Source: Ruminococcaceae bacterium KH2T8 (GTDB taxonomy: Bacteria > Bacillota > Clostridia > Saccharofermentanales > Saccharofermentanaceae). Taken from it: a stretch of 64,000 bases of DNA. Below are positions 25,357 to 33,223 of the stretch, piece after piece. The DNA lies in NCBI GenBank assembly GCA_900111435.1, contig FOIY01000004.1, positions 310,001 to 374,000 on the forward strand, written 5' to 3'. Below the pieces are notes generated by a model. It saw nothing but the letters and a program-made list of their open reading frames with translations. It was not told the origin of the DNA and did not search any database. Position numbers and translations under genes: made by a program. Position 1 is the first letter of the stretch, and the number at the start of each line of letters is the position of its first letter.

Positions 25357-26163
25357 ATGAAGACGCTGTATGTATCGGATCTTGACGGCACGCTCTTAAG
25401 GAGCAGCGAGAAGACATCGGAATATACTGACAGCGTTATAAATTCTCTGGTTGAAAAGGGCATGCTGTTTTCATATGCCACGGCCAGATCCCTCATAACG
25501 GCAAAGAAAGTTACACAGGGCCTCGATGCCCGTATCCCCCTGATCGTCTATAACGGCGCATTTGTCATGGACAATGTTACCGGCGAGATAATGCTCTCGA
25601 ACTATTTCGGTGATGACATAAAGGACCTGCTCGACGAGCTCTTTGCAGCAGGGATATATCCGATCGTATATGCATATATCGACGGCAAGGAGAAGTTCTC
25701 GTACGCCCCGTCTCTTATAAATCCCGGCACTAAGAAGTTTACGGACAGCCGAGAGGGCGATATCAGGATACATAAGGTTGAATATGCCGAAGATCTTAAG
25801 GAAGGCGATATCTTTTACGTTACCTGCATAGACGAGCCGGCCCGGCTCCTGCCGTTCTACGAAGCGAATAAGGAAAGATACCACTGCGTTTATCAGAAAG
25901 ATATCTATACGGGCGAGCAGTGGCTCGAGATAATCCCGAAAGAAGCTTCGAAAGCCAATGCCATAAGACAGGTCAAAGAGCTCTTGGGATGCGACAGGGT
26001 GGTCTCTTTCGGAGACGGAAAGAATGATATAGATATGTTCGAGATATCTGACGAGAGCTATGCCGTATCTAATGCTACGCCTGAGCTCAAGGCCGTCGCA
26101 ACAGGCGTCATCGGCAGTAACGATGAAGATTCTGTCGCAAGGTGGCTCGAAGAACATTTTTGA
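25357..26163 (+). CDS. Cof-type HAD-IIB phosphatase
   Basis: A 268-residue HAD hydrolase with nucleophile motif D-L-D-G-T-L near residues 8-13, motif III K-A-N-A-I-R-Q-V and motif IV G-D-G-K-N-D-I-D-M-F. The cap domain between about 85 and 185 is of C2 type. Such enzymes dephosphorylate sugar phosphates or nucleotides such as FMN. Being 5 bp behind the glycosyltransferase suggests a role in the same pathway, but this is inference. Start ATG at 25357 has little Shine-Dalgarno signal beyond AAAAGG. Confidence 0.92.
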   Translation: MKTLYVSDLDGTLLRSSEKTSEYTDSVINSLVEKGMLFSYATARSLITAKKVTQGLDARIPLIVYNGAFVMDNVTGEIMLSNYFGDDIKDLLDELFAAGIYPIVYAYIDGKEKFSYAPSLINPGTKKFTDSREGDIRIHKVEYAEDLKEGDIFYVTCIDEPARLLPFYEANKERYHCVYQKDIYTGEQWLEIIPKEASKANAIRQVKELLGCDRVVSFGDGKNDIDMFEISDESYAVSNATPELKAVATGVIGSNDEDSVARWLEEHF

Positions 26164-26247
26164 GTCAGTGTGCAACCCGCTTTAAGTGAATGCGTCTTTA
26201 GGGGTGAACGGGAACTCATCCGTTTATGTTCTAAGGGGGTATAACTT

Positions 26248-27174
26248 ATGAAAAAGAGGACGATCACTGCGCTTATGCTGATCGGTGCACTGGCACTTAG
26301 TTCCTGCGGCAAGGCGCCTGAGAGGGATAGTGATAATAAGACTCGTGAAACAACTGAGGCCACGATAGAAGAGACGACAGAGGAAACTACTTCCGAGACG
26401 AGCGCTGCTCCGACGGCAACTCCGACTCCGAGGCCGACAGCAACGCCTTCCCCTACTCCAAGACCGACCGTTACTCCGACGGCTACACCAACTCCGAGAC
26501 CGACCCCGATGCCCGCCCCCGACAAGGAATACTTCGACGGACTTATAACGACAGAGCATTATGGTCTGGGCGCGAACTACCGTGTTCCTTATATCAATAT
26601 TGATTCTGATGAGATAGATGATCTTAATTCCACGATAGCTGAGGATTCGCAGGCATTTGAGGAAGCGTACGGGTCAGTGGAAGAGACCTGTGTACGTTTT
26701 GCTGCCTATTCATATTATGACGGTGTATATTCCATGGTTGTCGACTATTCAACTCCTGATGGTTACAGCGAATATAAAACTTATACTTTCAACTCGGAAG
26801 GGCATGTATTGAGTTCTTCCGAGATCCTTGAACTGGTCGGTATAGACGAGGACGATTTCTACGATACCGTATGCGATGCAACGACGATCTATCTGAATGA
26901 TAATTATACACATCCTGACGGTACAGTACCTGTTATCGACCGAGCACCTAATCCCGATTGGGTGAGAGACGGGTGGGCCGGATTTGATTCTCTTATCGAA
27001 GACAATTTCTCTACGGATACGATAAACCTTGATATGCCGATGATCATAAATAACAACGGCGAACTCTGTGTCGATCAGGCAATAATGCCCTGTGCCGACG
27101 GTCACGATAGCGAGCATTTTATAACTGTTCCCGCGGGTCAGGATTCGGGAATCAGAGCTGACATATTAAGCTGA
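26248..27174 (+). CDS. Thr/Pro-stalk lipoprotein, DUF3298/RsiV-like domain
   Basis: A 308-residue lipoprotein: signal M-K-K-R-T-I-T-A-L-M, lipobox L-S-S-C near residue 23, an acidic Thr-rich linker, then T-P-T-P-R-P-type repeats to about residue 90. The folded domain starts at F-D-G-L-I-T-T and contains Y-K-T-Y-T-F-N near residue 175 and E-D-D-F-Y-D-T-V-C. The same order occurs in the lipoprotein at 44379-45683 (Y-T-F-D and E-E-G-F-Y-N-Y-A), so they are paralogues. The layout resembles DUF4163/DUF3298 domains of anti-sigma factor RsiV. GGGGG precedes ATG 26248. Function unknown. Confidence 0.75.
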   Translation: MKKRTITALMLIGALALSSCGKAPERDSDNKTRETTEATIEETTEETTSETSAAPTATPTPRPTATPSPTPRPTVTPTATPTPRPTPMPAPDKEYFDGLITTEHYGLGANYRVPYINIDSDEIDDLNSTIAEDSQAFEEAYGSVEETCVRFAAYSYYDGVYSMVVDYSTPDGYSEYKTYTFNSEGHVLSSSEILELVGIDEDDFYDTVCDATTIYLNDNYTHPDGTVPVIDRAPNPDWVRDGWAGFDSLIEDNFSTDTINLDMPMIINNNGELCVDQAIMPCADGHDSEHFITVPAGQDSGIRADILS

Positions 27175-27205
27175 CCCGCGCATATGAACTGAGAGGATAT
27201 TACTT

Positions 27206-28327
27206 ATGAAAAAGAGAACATTGATAGCACTAATGCTTACGGGTGCACTGGCACTTAGTTCCTGCAGCAATATGCCTGAAGAGACAGAGGAGACGACTAC
27301 GGAGACTACCGCGGTAACTACTGTGGAGACGACAGCTGCTCCTACTCCTACCCGGAGGCCGACACCTTTCCCGACATCTACCCCTACGCCTATTCCTTCG
27401 CCTTCTCCGACGCCAAGGCCCACGATAACACCGGCACCTCCCGAACCCGAGGCGGATCCTATCGATGCCGATGAGGACCAGTATGCGATCATAATGGCGC
27501 AGATAGATACCATAGAGGCAGAACATGAAGGCAGTTTCTATCAGATACAGATGGTATTCCACCGTAATCTTGATATAGATTACTGGGTCCTGACCGCATA
27601 TTACGAAGAAACCTCTCATAAATATGTCATCAAGGACGGAGAGATCATGGAGTTCGATGAATCTTCGGACGAACCCTGGGTGATGCTGTCATACGACGAG
27701 ATAACGTCGATCCCTTTCCTGGTCGACACTTCGAACTCGTGGTATTTCGAAATGAGCGAAATGGTCGACAGTATCGAAGACGGCAGATACTTCGGAGAAG
27801 TAATCGGTTTCTCGGAAGATGGTACAAGGATGTGGCTTTGTATAGGAAAACCCATCATATTGGAACAATCATTTGTAGAGTCTCTTGAAGTAGGAGATTC
27901 CATAGGTGTTACGATCGACGGGGAGGAATTAACGATCGCCGAGATATATGAAAGCGGCGATGGTACGCATTCAGTCACGCTCTCAAATGGTTGGTATATG
28001 TATTCTTACAGTTACTGCGAAGATCCCGATACTGAACTTATTGCAATGAGGGACGACAACCCGTGTTTTTACGACAGAGTGATCGTCGAGGTGCCCGTAT
28101 CGTCCTCCTGTACATTGACGGATACATATGCCACGTTGGGTACGATCGAAGGCTACGATGAGATCGAGCTTACGGGCAATCCTATTCTTGATTCCTATTG
28201 GTGGTATTTCCAGAGCAATGTCAGCGATGTTTATTCGTCTAACGGATGGTACTACTGTCACGGATTGGCTTACCCCGTCGTTATAAGCGGAGGCGAGGTC
28301 GTAAGTATCAACGTCGAGTGGCGATAA
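27206..28327 (+). CDS. Thr/Pro-stalk lipoprotein, unknown domain
   Basis: A 373-residue lipoprotein whose first 25 residues (M-K-K-R-T-L-I-A-L-M-L-T-G-A-L-A-L-S-S-C) are nearly identical to those of the gene upstream, indicating duplication of the export module. A Thr/Glu then Pro/Thr-rich stalk extends to about residue 90. The remaining domain is acidic and aromatic, with S-N-G-W-Y-M-Y and S-N-G-W-Y-Y near the C terminus and no recognised family. It lies 31 bp downstream and shares the AGAGGA ribosome binding site. The two stalk-lipoproteins probably form one transcript. Confidence 0.72.
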   Translation: MKKRTLIALMLTGALALSSCSNMPEETEETTTETTAVTTVETTAAPTPTRRPTPFPTSTPTPIPSPSPTPRPTITPAPPEPEADPIDADEDQYAIIMAQIDTIEAEHEGSFYQIQMVFHRNLDIDYWVLTAYYEETSHKYVIKDGEIMEFDESSDEPWVMLSYDEITSIPFLVDTSNSWYFEMSEMVDSIEDGRYFGEVIGFSEDGTRMWLCIGKPIILEQSFVESLEVGDSIGVTIDGEELTIAEIYESGDGTHSVTLSNGWYMYSYSYCEDPDTELIAMRDDNPCFYDRVIVEVPVSSSCTLTDTYATLGTIEGYDEIELTGNPILDSYWWYFQSNVSDVYSSNGWYYCHGLAYPVVISGGEVVSINVEWR

Positions 28328-28406
28328 GCCGCCGGGTTTTGTGCGAGGGTCCGCCATTATAAGCTCGGACTTCCTGTGAGTCAAGAAAAACGGTTGATTT
28401 GTCGAA

Positions 28407-28430
28407 AATTGTCGAAATTTGTCGAGTTTT
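28407..28430 (+). repeat. Three TTGTCGA direct repeats
   Basis: Within ATTTGTCGAAAATTGTCGAAATTTGTCGAG the heptamer TTGTCGA is repeated three times at about 10-11 bp intervals, i.e. on one DNA face. It lies about 70 bp before the PD-(D/E)XK-like gene. This is a candidate regulator-binding array. Confidence 0.55.
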
Positions 28431-28450
28431 CGTAGCAGAAATCGCTTTCG

Positions 28451-28491
28451 AGATCCCCTAGAGTATCTCTTATAGATATGAAGGGGGATCT
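28451..28491 (+). promoter_or_regulatory. Hairpin enclosing the Shine-Dalgarno of the nuclease-like gene
   Basis: AGATCCCC (28451-28458) pairs with GGGGATCT (28484-28491), and inside it TATCT pairs with AGATA. The right arm contains the Shine-Dalgarno AAGGGGG (28481-28487), five to ten bases before ATG 28497, and TTTT follows. It could block translation or act as a weak terminator. Confidence 0.65.
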
Positions 28492-28496
28492 TTTGT

Positions 28497-29240
28497 ATGG
28501 ATAAGATAGCGATGTTACCGCCTGAGGTGTTGAAGGCCAGGCTGGATCTTATTAACAGAGAACTTCAAGAGTCGGATCGTTACAGAATAAGTACGCATAG
28601 GGGGAGGATTGTTATCAAGGAATATTATCTTGATAATGGTTCAAAGAAAACTCATGAACACGGTATCACCACTGTGAAAGGAAAGCTGCTGCTGTCTGAG
28701 TTGGAAAAGCGATCAGAACTATTGGCACACAAACTAAGCATTGAGAGTTACATTGCCGATCTGACGCTTTCCGGAGAAATCGATACTACCAAAGTTGTAA
28801 CTTGCTTAAACAAAGATTTTTGGGTGAGTCATCAAGGCGAGACCCTCGAGTCTGATAACAATAGTTCTTACGTTCATAACGGGATACGCATGAGGTCGCG
28901 AGGGGAAGTTGTAATAGCACAAGTTCTAGATTCATTGGGATTGCAGTATAAATATGAGATCAAACTGGGGATTGATGGAGATTGGTATTACCCTGACTTT
29001 ACTGTTTTTCTCCCGGAGTTTGATAGGTGCTTTCTGATCGAGTTTCTCGGTATGGTGGATGATAAGAATTATGCGGTGAAGAACGGAATGAAGATCGGTC
29101 TTTATATGAATGCGGGACTGATCATTAATGAAGATATTCTTTTGCTTTCCGGGACAAGAAACAGCATGCCTGATGCTGAGTCGATAACGGAAGATATAGT
29201 GGCCCTGATCAAGAAATATTGCCGCATGTATGTGCGGTGA
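28497..29240 (+). CDS. PD-(D/E)XK-nuclease-like protein of unknown role
   Basis: A 247-residue protein. The N-terminal 100 residues are helical and charged. The C-terminal half has a restriction-endonuclease-like layout: S-R-G-E-V-V-I-A-Q-V-L-D-S-L-G near residues 130-144, then Y-Y-P-D-F-T-V-F (Asp) and F-L-I-E-F-L-G (Glu), matching E...PDF...(D/E)-hydrophobic-E/F patterns, although the lysine of a classical E-X-K is absent or replaced. It may be an active nuclease or a degenerate one. Codon use is more AT-rich than in neighbouring genes, and short repeats flank it on both sides. No methylase or helicase is adjacent. Confidence 0.6.
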   Translation: MDKIAMLPPEVLKARLDLINRELQESDRYRISTHRGRIVIKEYYLDNGSKKTHEHGITTVKGKLLLSELEKRSELLAHKLSIESYIADLTLSGEIDTTKVVTCLNKDFWVSHQGETLESDNNSSYVHNGIRMRSRGEVVIAQVLDSLGLQYKYEIKLGIDGDWYYPDFTVFLPEFDRCFLIEFLGMVDDKNYAVKNGMKIGLYMNAGLIINEDILLLSGTRNSMPDAESITEDIVALIKKYCRMYVR

Positions 29241-29257
29241 ACGGATACTTAATGATT

Positions 29258-29371
29258 TGTCGCTCACATTGTCGCTCGTTCAGGTGTTTTGAGCGACAGA
29301 AATAGCGAATTTCAGCGAATGTCGCTCAACGTGTCGCTGGTTTTGGTAATTTGAGCGACATCGTCAGCGAC
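29258..29371. repeat. Cluster of TGTCGCTC / GAGCGACA repeats
   Basis: In about 115 bp there are three TGTCGCTC, two TTGAGCGACA in inverse orientation and two partial copies (TGTCGCTGG, CAGCGACA). TTGAGCGACA at 29290-29299 pairs with TGTCGCTCAA at 29320-29329, which can pair instead with 29351-29360, so alternative hairpins are possible. It separates the convergent nuclease-like and MerR genes. It is not a CRISPR, since repeats are 8-10 bp and spacers irregular. Confidence 0.7.
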
Positions 29372-29392
29372 ATTTAGGGCTTGTTTCGCGAC

Positions 29393-30124
29393 TCATCTCT
29401 TACCCGACTCAGGCGAACTCACCTCGACGCAGAAGCCGCTGACGCCGCACTCGGTGCAGGTTAGCTTCCTGGTGGTGGGAGTATGCTTGGCAAAGAACAT
29501 CTCTTTGTAACCTGGCTTGAAGACTTTATGGCAGTGCGGGCAGATGTAGGAGACGCGCTTATGGTAATAACTTGTGATCGCGATGGCCTGAGGTATGGCA
29601 AGTATCATCTGGATCACGAAGAGCCACCACCAGCCTTTGATGATCCACAGTGCGATCGCCGTCCACTGGAAGAGCGTATTGGGGATGCCCAGAAGTATGA
29701 TGATCGTTCTGATCTTTTGAAGTGACTTCTTGCTCGAGATCGTGTAGGCTACGTCGCCTATTGAGTCGACAGAGACTTCGGGCATCTGGGTGAGTCCGTT
29801 CTTGAGGTCATTAAGCTTTCCGAGTTTTTCCTGTCTCTCGGAGATCTCATTCTTCAGATCGGCTTCCTGCTGCTGAAGGAGCAGGGAGATGACGGATGAA
29901 GGGTCTTCCTCGGCGAGGATCTGGGAGATCGAATCGATCGGCAAGCCCAGATCCCTGAGGAAGCAGATTATCTTCAACTTATGGAGGTCGTCATCGGTGT
30001 AGAGGCGACGACCTCCCTCGGTCAGTTCGGAGGGCTCGAGGATCCCGCGGGTATCGTAATACTGTACGGTCCTGACCGTTACATTGCAAAGCTTGGCTAT
30101 CTCGCCTGTCGTATATTTAGACAC
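29393..30124 (-). CDS. Membrane-tethered MerR-family regulator with C-terminal zinc ribbon
   Basis: Residues 1-70 are a MerR winged helix (Y-T-T-G-E-I-A-K-L-C, R-T-V-Q-Y-Y-D-T-R-G, E-G-G-R-R-L-Y). A coiled coil rich in Glu/Lys/Leu follows (about 85-115), then two hydrophobic helices around 138-185 and a zinc module C-P-H-C ... C-T-E-C. The DNA-binding domain would thus be anchored in the membrane. The GTG at 30124 is chosen because GAGGTGG precedes it and the MerR domain begins right after. It overlaps the YhfC gene by 8 bases. The last 110 residues are paralogous to the product of 30928-31281. Confidence 0.85.
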   Translation of the reverse strand: MSKYTTGEIAKLCNVTVRTVQYYDTRGILEPSELTEGGRRLYTDDDLHKLKIICFLRDLGLPIDSISQILAEEDPSSVISLLLQQQEADLKNEISERQEKLGKLNDLKNGLTQMPEVSVDSIGDVAYTISSKKSLQKIRTIIILLGIPNTLFQWTAIALWIIKGWWWLFVIQMILAIPQAIAITSYYHKRVSYICPHCHKVFKPGYKEMFFAKHTPTTRKLTCTECGVSGFCVEVSSPESGKR

Positions 30125-30926
30125 TTGGAGCCACCTCGCCGGGTTCAGTGTCCTTGCTGTAGAGCAGTTTATATACGGTCGCGAAAGCAACTATTGCGAA
30201 TACGAACATAAAGATCTCCAGGAAAGGCATGCTCGTGATCACGCCTTTCTGATAGAGCGCAGCGGGCACGTCAAAGAGCGCGTGGAGCAGTATAGCCAGG
30301 AAGTAAAGAGAAATACGAGACTTTTTTACTCCATAGAATACGATTACGGACAATGCTATATGGATCAGGATTGCTGACACTCGCTCGAAGCACGAAAGCG
30401 CGATCGAACCTGCGGTAAGCGAAGCGATCGCCTCGGGGAGCGCTTCCAGAGAAGATGTATCGGCGCCTGCTTTTGCAGCCGAATCTATCATGCTCTGCAG
30501 CTGACCCTGCTCGATCAGGATCGCATAGATGACATATTGAGCACCTGCGTATGCCAGGAAGATGAAAGCTTCAATACCGCCGTGTCCTATGCCGTAAGAT
30601 ATGGAAGTCTCGCGGTTGGTCCTCTTCTTGAGCAGGAACTTGAATATCAGGAATCTGGCAGTCTCTTCAAAGAGTCCTGCCATTAAAGCTCCGTATATCG
30701 TATATAAAACGGTCTTTTCGAATACGACCGGAAACGCAGTCAATACGATGCTGTGAACTATTGATTCGAGTATCAGTGCGAATACGAAGAATCCCGCGGC
30801 TCCGAGGAGCATGGTTGTGATCTTTTCATGGCGGGTCCTGATCCACCAGAAGGCGAGTGATCCGGGAAGGAGCACGCCTGCTGCGATCATTATCCCGAGT
30901 AATACATAAATAGTTGTTCCGAACAT
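30117..30926 (-). CDS. YhfC-family intramembrane metalloprotease
   Basis: A 269-residue polytopic protein with the YhfC signature: G-L-F-E-E-T-A-R-F near residue 90, Y-G-I-G-H-G-G-I-E-A near 113 and L-L-H-A-L-F-D-V-P-A-A-L-Y-Q near 220. The E-E-T-x-R, H-x-x-x-E and H-x-x-x-D residues on separate helices resemble those of the CAAX/PrsW intramembrane protease superfamily. ATG 30926 follows GAGGAGG, while the longer frame would need a TTG. It starts one base after the upstream gene and overlaps the MerR gene. It could cleave the tethered regulator; this is inference. Confidence 0.88.
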   Translation of the reverse strand: MFGTTIYVLLGIMIAAGVLLPGSLAFWWIRTRHEKITTMLLGAAGFFVFALILESIVHSIVLTAFPVVFEKTVLYTIYGALMAGLFEETARFLIFKFLLKKRTNRETSISYGIGHGGIEAFIFLAYAGAQYVIYAILIEQGQLQSMIDSAAKAGADTSSLEALPEAIASLTAGSIALSCFERVSAILIHIALSVIVFYGVKKSRISLYFLAILLHALFDVPAALYQKGVITSMPFLEIFMFVFAIVAFATVYKLLYSKDTEPGEVAPSV

Positions 30927-30927
30927 A

Positions 30928-31281
30928 TCAGGCCTCCTCGGTAGCAACCTCCGTGCACCACTCTTTCGTGCCGCAGTCGGGGCATGTCAGCTTGCGCTTT
31001 GTAGGGGTGTGTGCCGCCCAGAACATCTCCTTGAAGGACGGAGTAAATACTTTGTTGCAGTGCGGGCACATATAACTGACATTATTATAATAATACTTCG
31101 AGATGAAAATTGAAAAAGGGACCGCGAGTACAGCATATGCGGCAATGATCCACCAAAGGCCCGTGACTGCCCAGAGGATGATCCCTGATGCTTCGAGTAA
31201 GAACATGGGGACGGAAGCCAGGATCATGTTCTTACGGATCTTATTTAATCTCTTCTTGTTGTTTGCTGTGACTGTTAACAT
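30928..31281 (-). CDS. Small membrane protein with zinc ribbon, paralogue of the MerR C-terminal module
   Basis: A 117-residue protein with two helices (about 20-40 and 43-62) and then Y-M-C-P-H-C-N-K-V-F ... K-E-M-F-W-A-A-H-T-P-T ... L-T-C-P-D-C-G. The MerR protein two genes downstream has Y-I-C-P-H-C-H-K-V-F ... K-E-M-F-F-A-K-H-T-P-T ... L-T-C-T-E-C-G at its end, so this is a stand-alone version of that module without the DNA-binding part. ATG 31281 follows GGGAGGTGA. It is the first gene of the three-gene operon. It may dimerise with, titrate or sense for the regulator. Confidence 0.82.
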   Translation of the reverse strand: MLTVTANNKKRLNKIRKNMILASVPMFLLEASGIILWAVTGLWWIIAAYAVLAVPFSIFISKYYYNNVSYMCPHCNKVFTPSFKEMFWAAHTPTKRKLTCPDCGTKEWCTEVATEEA

Positions 31282-31312
31282 TTCAGGTCACCTCCCTTAT
31301 CGTTATGGCCCG

Positions 31313-31343
31313 AATATAGCTTATTACGTAGCGTCACGAGCAA
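31313..31343 (-). promoter_or_regulatory. Candidate MerR-type promoter with 19-bp spacer
   Basis: On the minus strand TTGCTC (31343-31338) and TATATT (31318-31313) are separated by 19 bp, the over-long spacing typical of MerR-activated promoters, with ACG-CTA-CGT dyad symmetry inside. The -35 matches poorly (3 of 6), so confidence is limited. Confidence 0.45.
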
Positions 31344-31375
31344 TATATTACGCAGGGGGATTTTTGATTTTTCGC

Positions 31376-31415
31376 AAAAAATATCCTCTTCCGACGATAT
31401 TCGAAAGAGGATATT
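31376..31415 (-). terminator. Intrinsic terminator of tRNA-Thr
   Basis: On the minus strand AATATCCTCTT (31415-31405) and AAGAGGATATT (31390-31380) form a perfect 11-bp stem followed by TTTT, just after the tRNA 3' end. Confidence 0.9.
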
Positions 31416-31422
31416 CAACACC

Positions 31423-31498
31423 TGGAGCCTTCAACCGGGATCGAACCGGTGACCTCATCCTTACCATGGATGCGCTCTACCTACTGAGCTATGAAGGC
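31423..31498 (-). tRNA. tRNA-Thr (GGT)
   Basis: The minus strand gives a full 76-nt cloverleaf: acceptor GCCTTCA/TGAAGGC, D arm AGCTCAGTAGGTAGAGC, anticodon stem CATCC/GGATG around ATGGTAA with anticodon GGT, T arm with GGTTCGATCC, discriminator T and encoded CCA. Confidence 0.97.
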
Positions 31499-31537
31499 AT
31501 CTTCAATGCCAAAGAAGTATAACATAATTATCAAAGG

Positions 31538-31852
31538 TTATACAAGTGTCATGAGAAGGCTCACGATCAGCGTTACAAGGCATGTTCCAATCGCGACGGT
31601 GAGAAGGCTCTTGCCTTTCCATGCCAGAAGGAGCGCTGTCAGAAATCCTGCTCCTGCCGACAGTACGGACCCGGTGGAATAAAGTATCGCGGGAAATGTC
31701 ATGGCCGACAATACGGAGTAAGGGATATAGTCGAAGAAGGCCTGAACTCTCTTATTTCTGATCTTGCCCTGGAAGAGCGTGAAAGGCAGAGCCCTGACAA
31801 GGTATGTGGAGAGCGCCATAACTATGAGAAGGGGGATGTAGACTGAGTTACT
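31538..31852 (-). CDS. azlD: AzlD-like branched-chain amino acid exporter subunit
   Basis: A 104-residue membrane protein with three to four helices and the AzlD hallmark Y-L-V-R-A-L-P-F near residue 18, followed by F-F-D-Y-I-P-Y-S-V-L-S-A-M-T-F-P-A. With AzlC it exports branched-chain amino acids and related analogues. The GTG at 31852 is preferred over a longer frame because AGGAAGGTG precedes it. It overlaps the azlC stop by five bases (GTGAGTAA), the usual coupled arrangement. Confidence 0.9.
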   Translation of the reverse strand, partial: SNSVYIPLLIVMALSTYLVRALPFTLFQGKIRNKRVQAFFDYIPYSVLSAMTFPAILYSTGSVLSAGAGFLTALLLAWKGKSLLTVAIGTCLVTLIVSLLMTLV

Positions 31853-32564
31853 CACTTTCGGCACCTTCCTGAGCCTTTTCTTCGATCGGCAGGGCAAAGA
31901 CTCCGATAAGAGCAGCGATGACCGAGCAGATTATTATCGTAAAGCCCGACGAGATATTCTCGTGAAGCACGGGCGTGTAATAGCAGACTACTGAAAGGAC
32001 CACGGAGATAAAAGATACGACGGCGATGGCCTTATTCTTTCGCGAAGCGGGTATCACGATGGCTACGAACATGCCGTAGATACCGATCGCGAGCGACTCT
32101 GTGAGGATCTCGGGCAGGATATTGCCGCATACGGCTCCGAGCAGCGTACCGAGCGTCCATCCGAGAACGGGGAGGACGGCGAGACCGAGAAAATAGTTAC
32201 GGGACACGTCATCATCCTTGGCGGACGCCACACCGAATATCTCATCGGTAATGAAGAATGCCGTGATGAGCCTGCCCGGGGTATTAAATGTCTTATCCGT
32301 CTTTTGTGAGAGCGAGATGCTCATCAGGGAATATCGCATATTTATGACGAGCTGCGCGACTGCCATCTCGACTAATGTTCCCGAGGCGGCCATTATACCT
32401 ACACCTGCGACCTGTCCGGCGGATGTTACGCAGGACAGCGAGATAAGGACTGCCTGCCACCATGAAAGTCCGTTGGTGATCGCAAGTATTCCAAAAGAAA
32501 AGGATACCGATAAGTATCCTAATCCGATCGGTAATCCGTCTTTGAAGCCTCGTTTAAACGTCAT
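31848..32564 (-). CDS. azlC: AzlC-like branched-chain amino acid exporter large subunit
   Basis: A 238-residue membrane protein with the AzlC signature F-K-D-G-L-P-I-G-L-G-Y near the N terminus, then F-S-F-G-I-L-A and T-S-A-G-Q-V-A-G (the S-G-A-x-Q-F-like motif), and T-D-E-I-F-G-V near residue 105. It forms the export pore with AzlD. Its start overlaps the preceding lipoprotein stop by four bases, so all three genes form one unit. Confidence 0.92.
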   Translation of the reverse strand: MTFKRGFKDGLPIGLGYLSVSFSFGILAITNGLSWWQAVLISLSCVTSAGQVAGVGIMAASGTLVEMAVAQLVINMRYSLMSISLSQKTDKTFNTPGRLITAFFITDEIFGVASAKDDDVSRNYFLGLAVLPVLGWTLGTLLGAVCGNILPEILTESLAIGIYGMFVAIVIPASRKNKAIAVVSFISVVLSVVCYYTPVLHENISSGFTIIICSVIAALIGVFALPIEEKAQEGAESE

Positions 32565-33103
32565 TCGTCAATATTGCCGAAGAGAGTCTTGATCTCGGAG
32601 AAAGAGAGGAACATATCAAGTGAATCGGGCTTTGCGACCGGCTCGACTGTTTCCGTCTCAGAATTCAAGAAGTAAAGAGTACCGTTGATAACGACATATT
32701 TCTGGATGCTGACAGAACTGTCGTTAGGATCGATATAGGATCTTACGATATACATGGTCGTATCGTCATAGCGGAAATATTCGTCATGTTCAGTCCTGTC
32801 ATTTCGTGCGATCTCAAGATCGCAGTTCATATATACTCCGTCTTCGGACTCGATATAGGTAGCCGTGCAGTAGTTCTCTGCCGGCGTAAAACCTTCGGTT
32901 TGCTTGTAGAAGATATTTCCGTCGCCCGCGTTCATGAATTCGGAATATGCAGTCTGGTGTGTCTCGAAGTTCGAGAGGGTAGTAGCATAATCAGGTGTGT
33001 CCTTGGCCTTCATGGCATCTGCATTCTCCGCACAAGCTGCCAGCGAGAGCGCCAAAGTGCCTACGAGGAAAAAGGAAATTATCTTCGAAAATGTCTTATT
33101 CAT
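32561..33103 (-). CDS. Lipoprotein of unknown function upstream of azlCD
   Basis: A 180-residue exported lipoprotein: M-N-K-T-F-S-K start, hydrophobic core and lipobox S-L-A-A-C near residue 24. The mature domain has alternating charged and aromatic residues with E-Y-F-R-Y-D-D-T-T-M-Y and Y-V-V-I-N-G-T-L-Y-F-L-N. It overlaps azlC by four bases. Being the first gene of the unit, it may sense or bind the exported solute; no family is recognised. Confidence 0.7.
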   Translation of the reverse strand: MNKTFSKIISFFLVGTLALSLAACAENADAMKAKDTPDYATTLSNFETHQTAYSEFMNAGDGNIFYKQTEGFTPAENYCTATYIESEDGVYMNCDLEIARNDRTEHDEYFRYDDTTMYIVRSYIDPNDSSVSIQKYVVINGTLYFLNSETETVEPVAKPDSLDMFLSFSEIKTLFGNIDE

Positions 33104-33223
33104 AGCGGTTATTGTCTCCGAGAATATCTTTTAATCAAACGGATTATAGCATATTATTGACAAAACGTATCAGGCAAAGTAAAATTATTCAGCATCTCCG
33201 CAAGAGAGGTGCATATCGATCAA

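Noticed and set aside
29258-29371. CRISPR array
   Set aside because: Repeat units are 8-10 bp in both orientations with irregular 2-25 bp gaps, and no cas genes are nearby.
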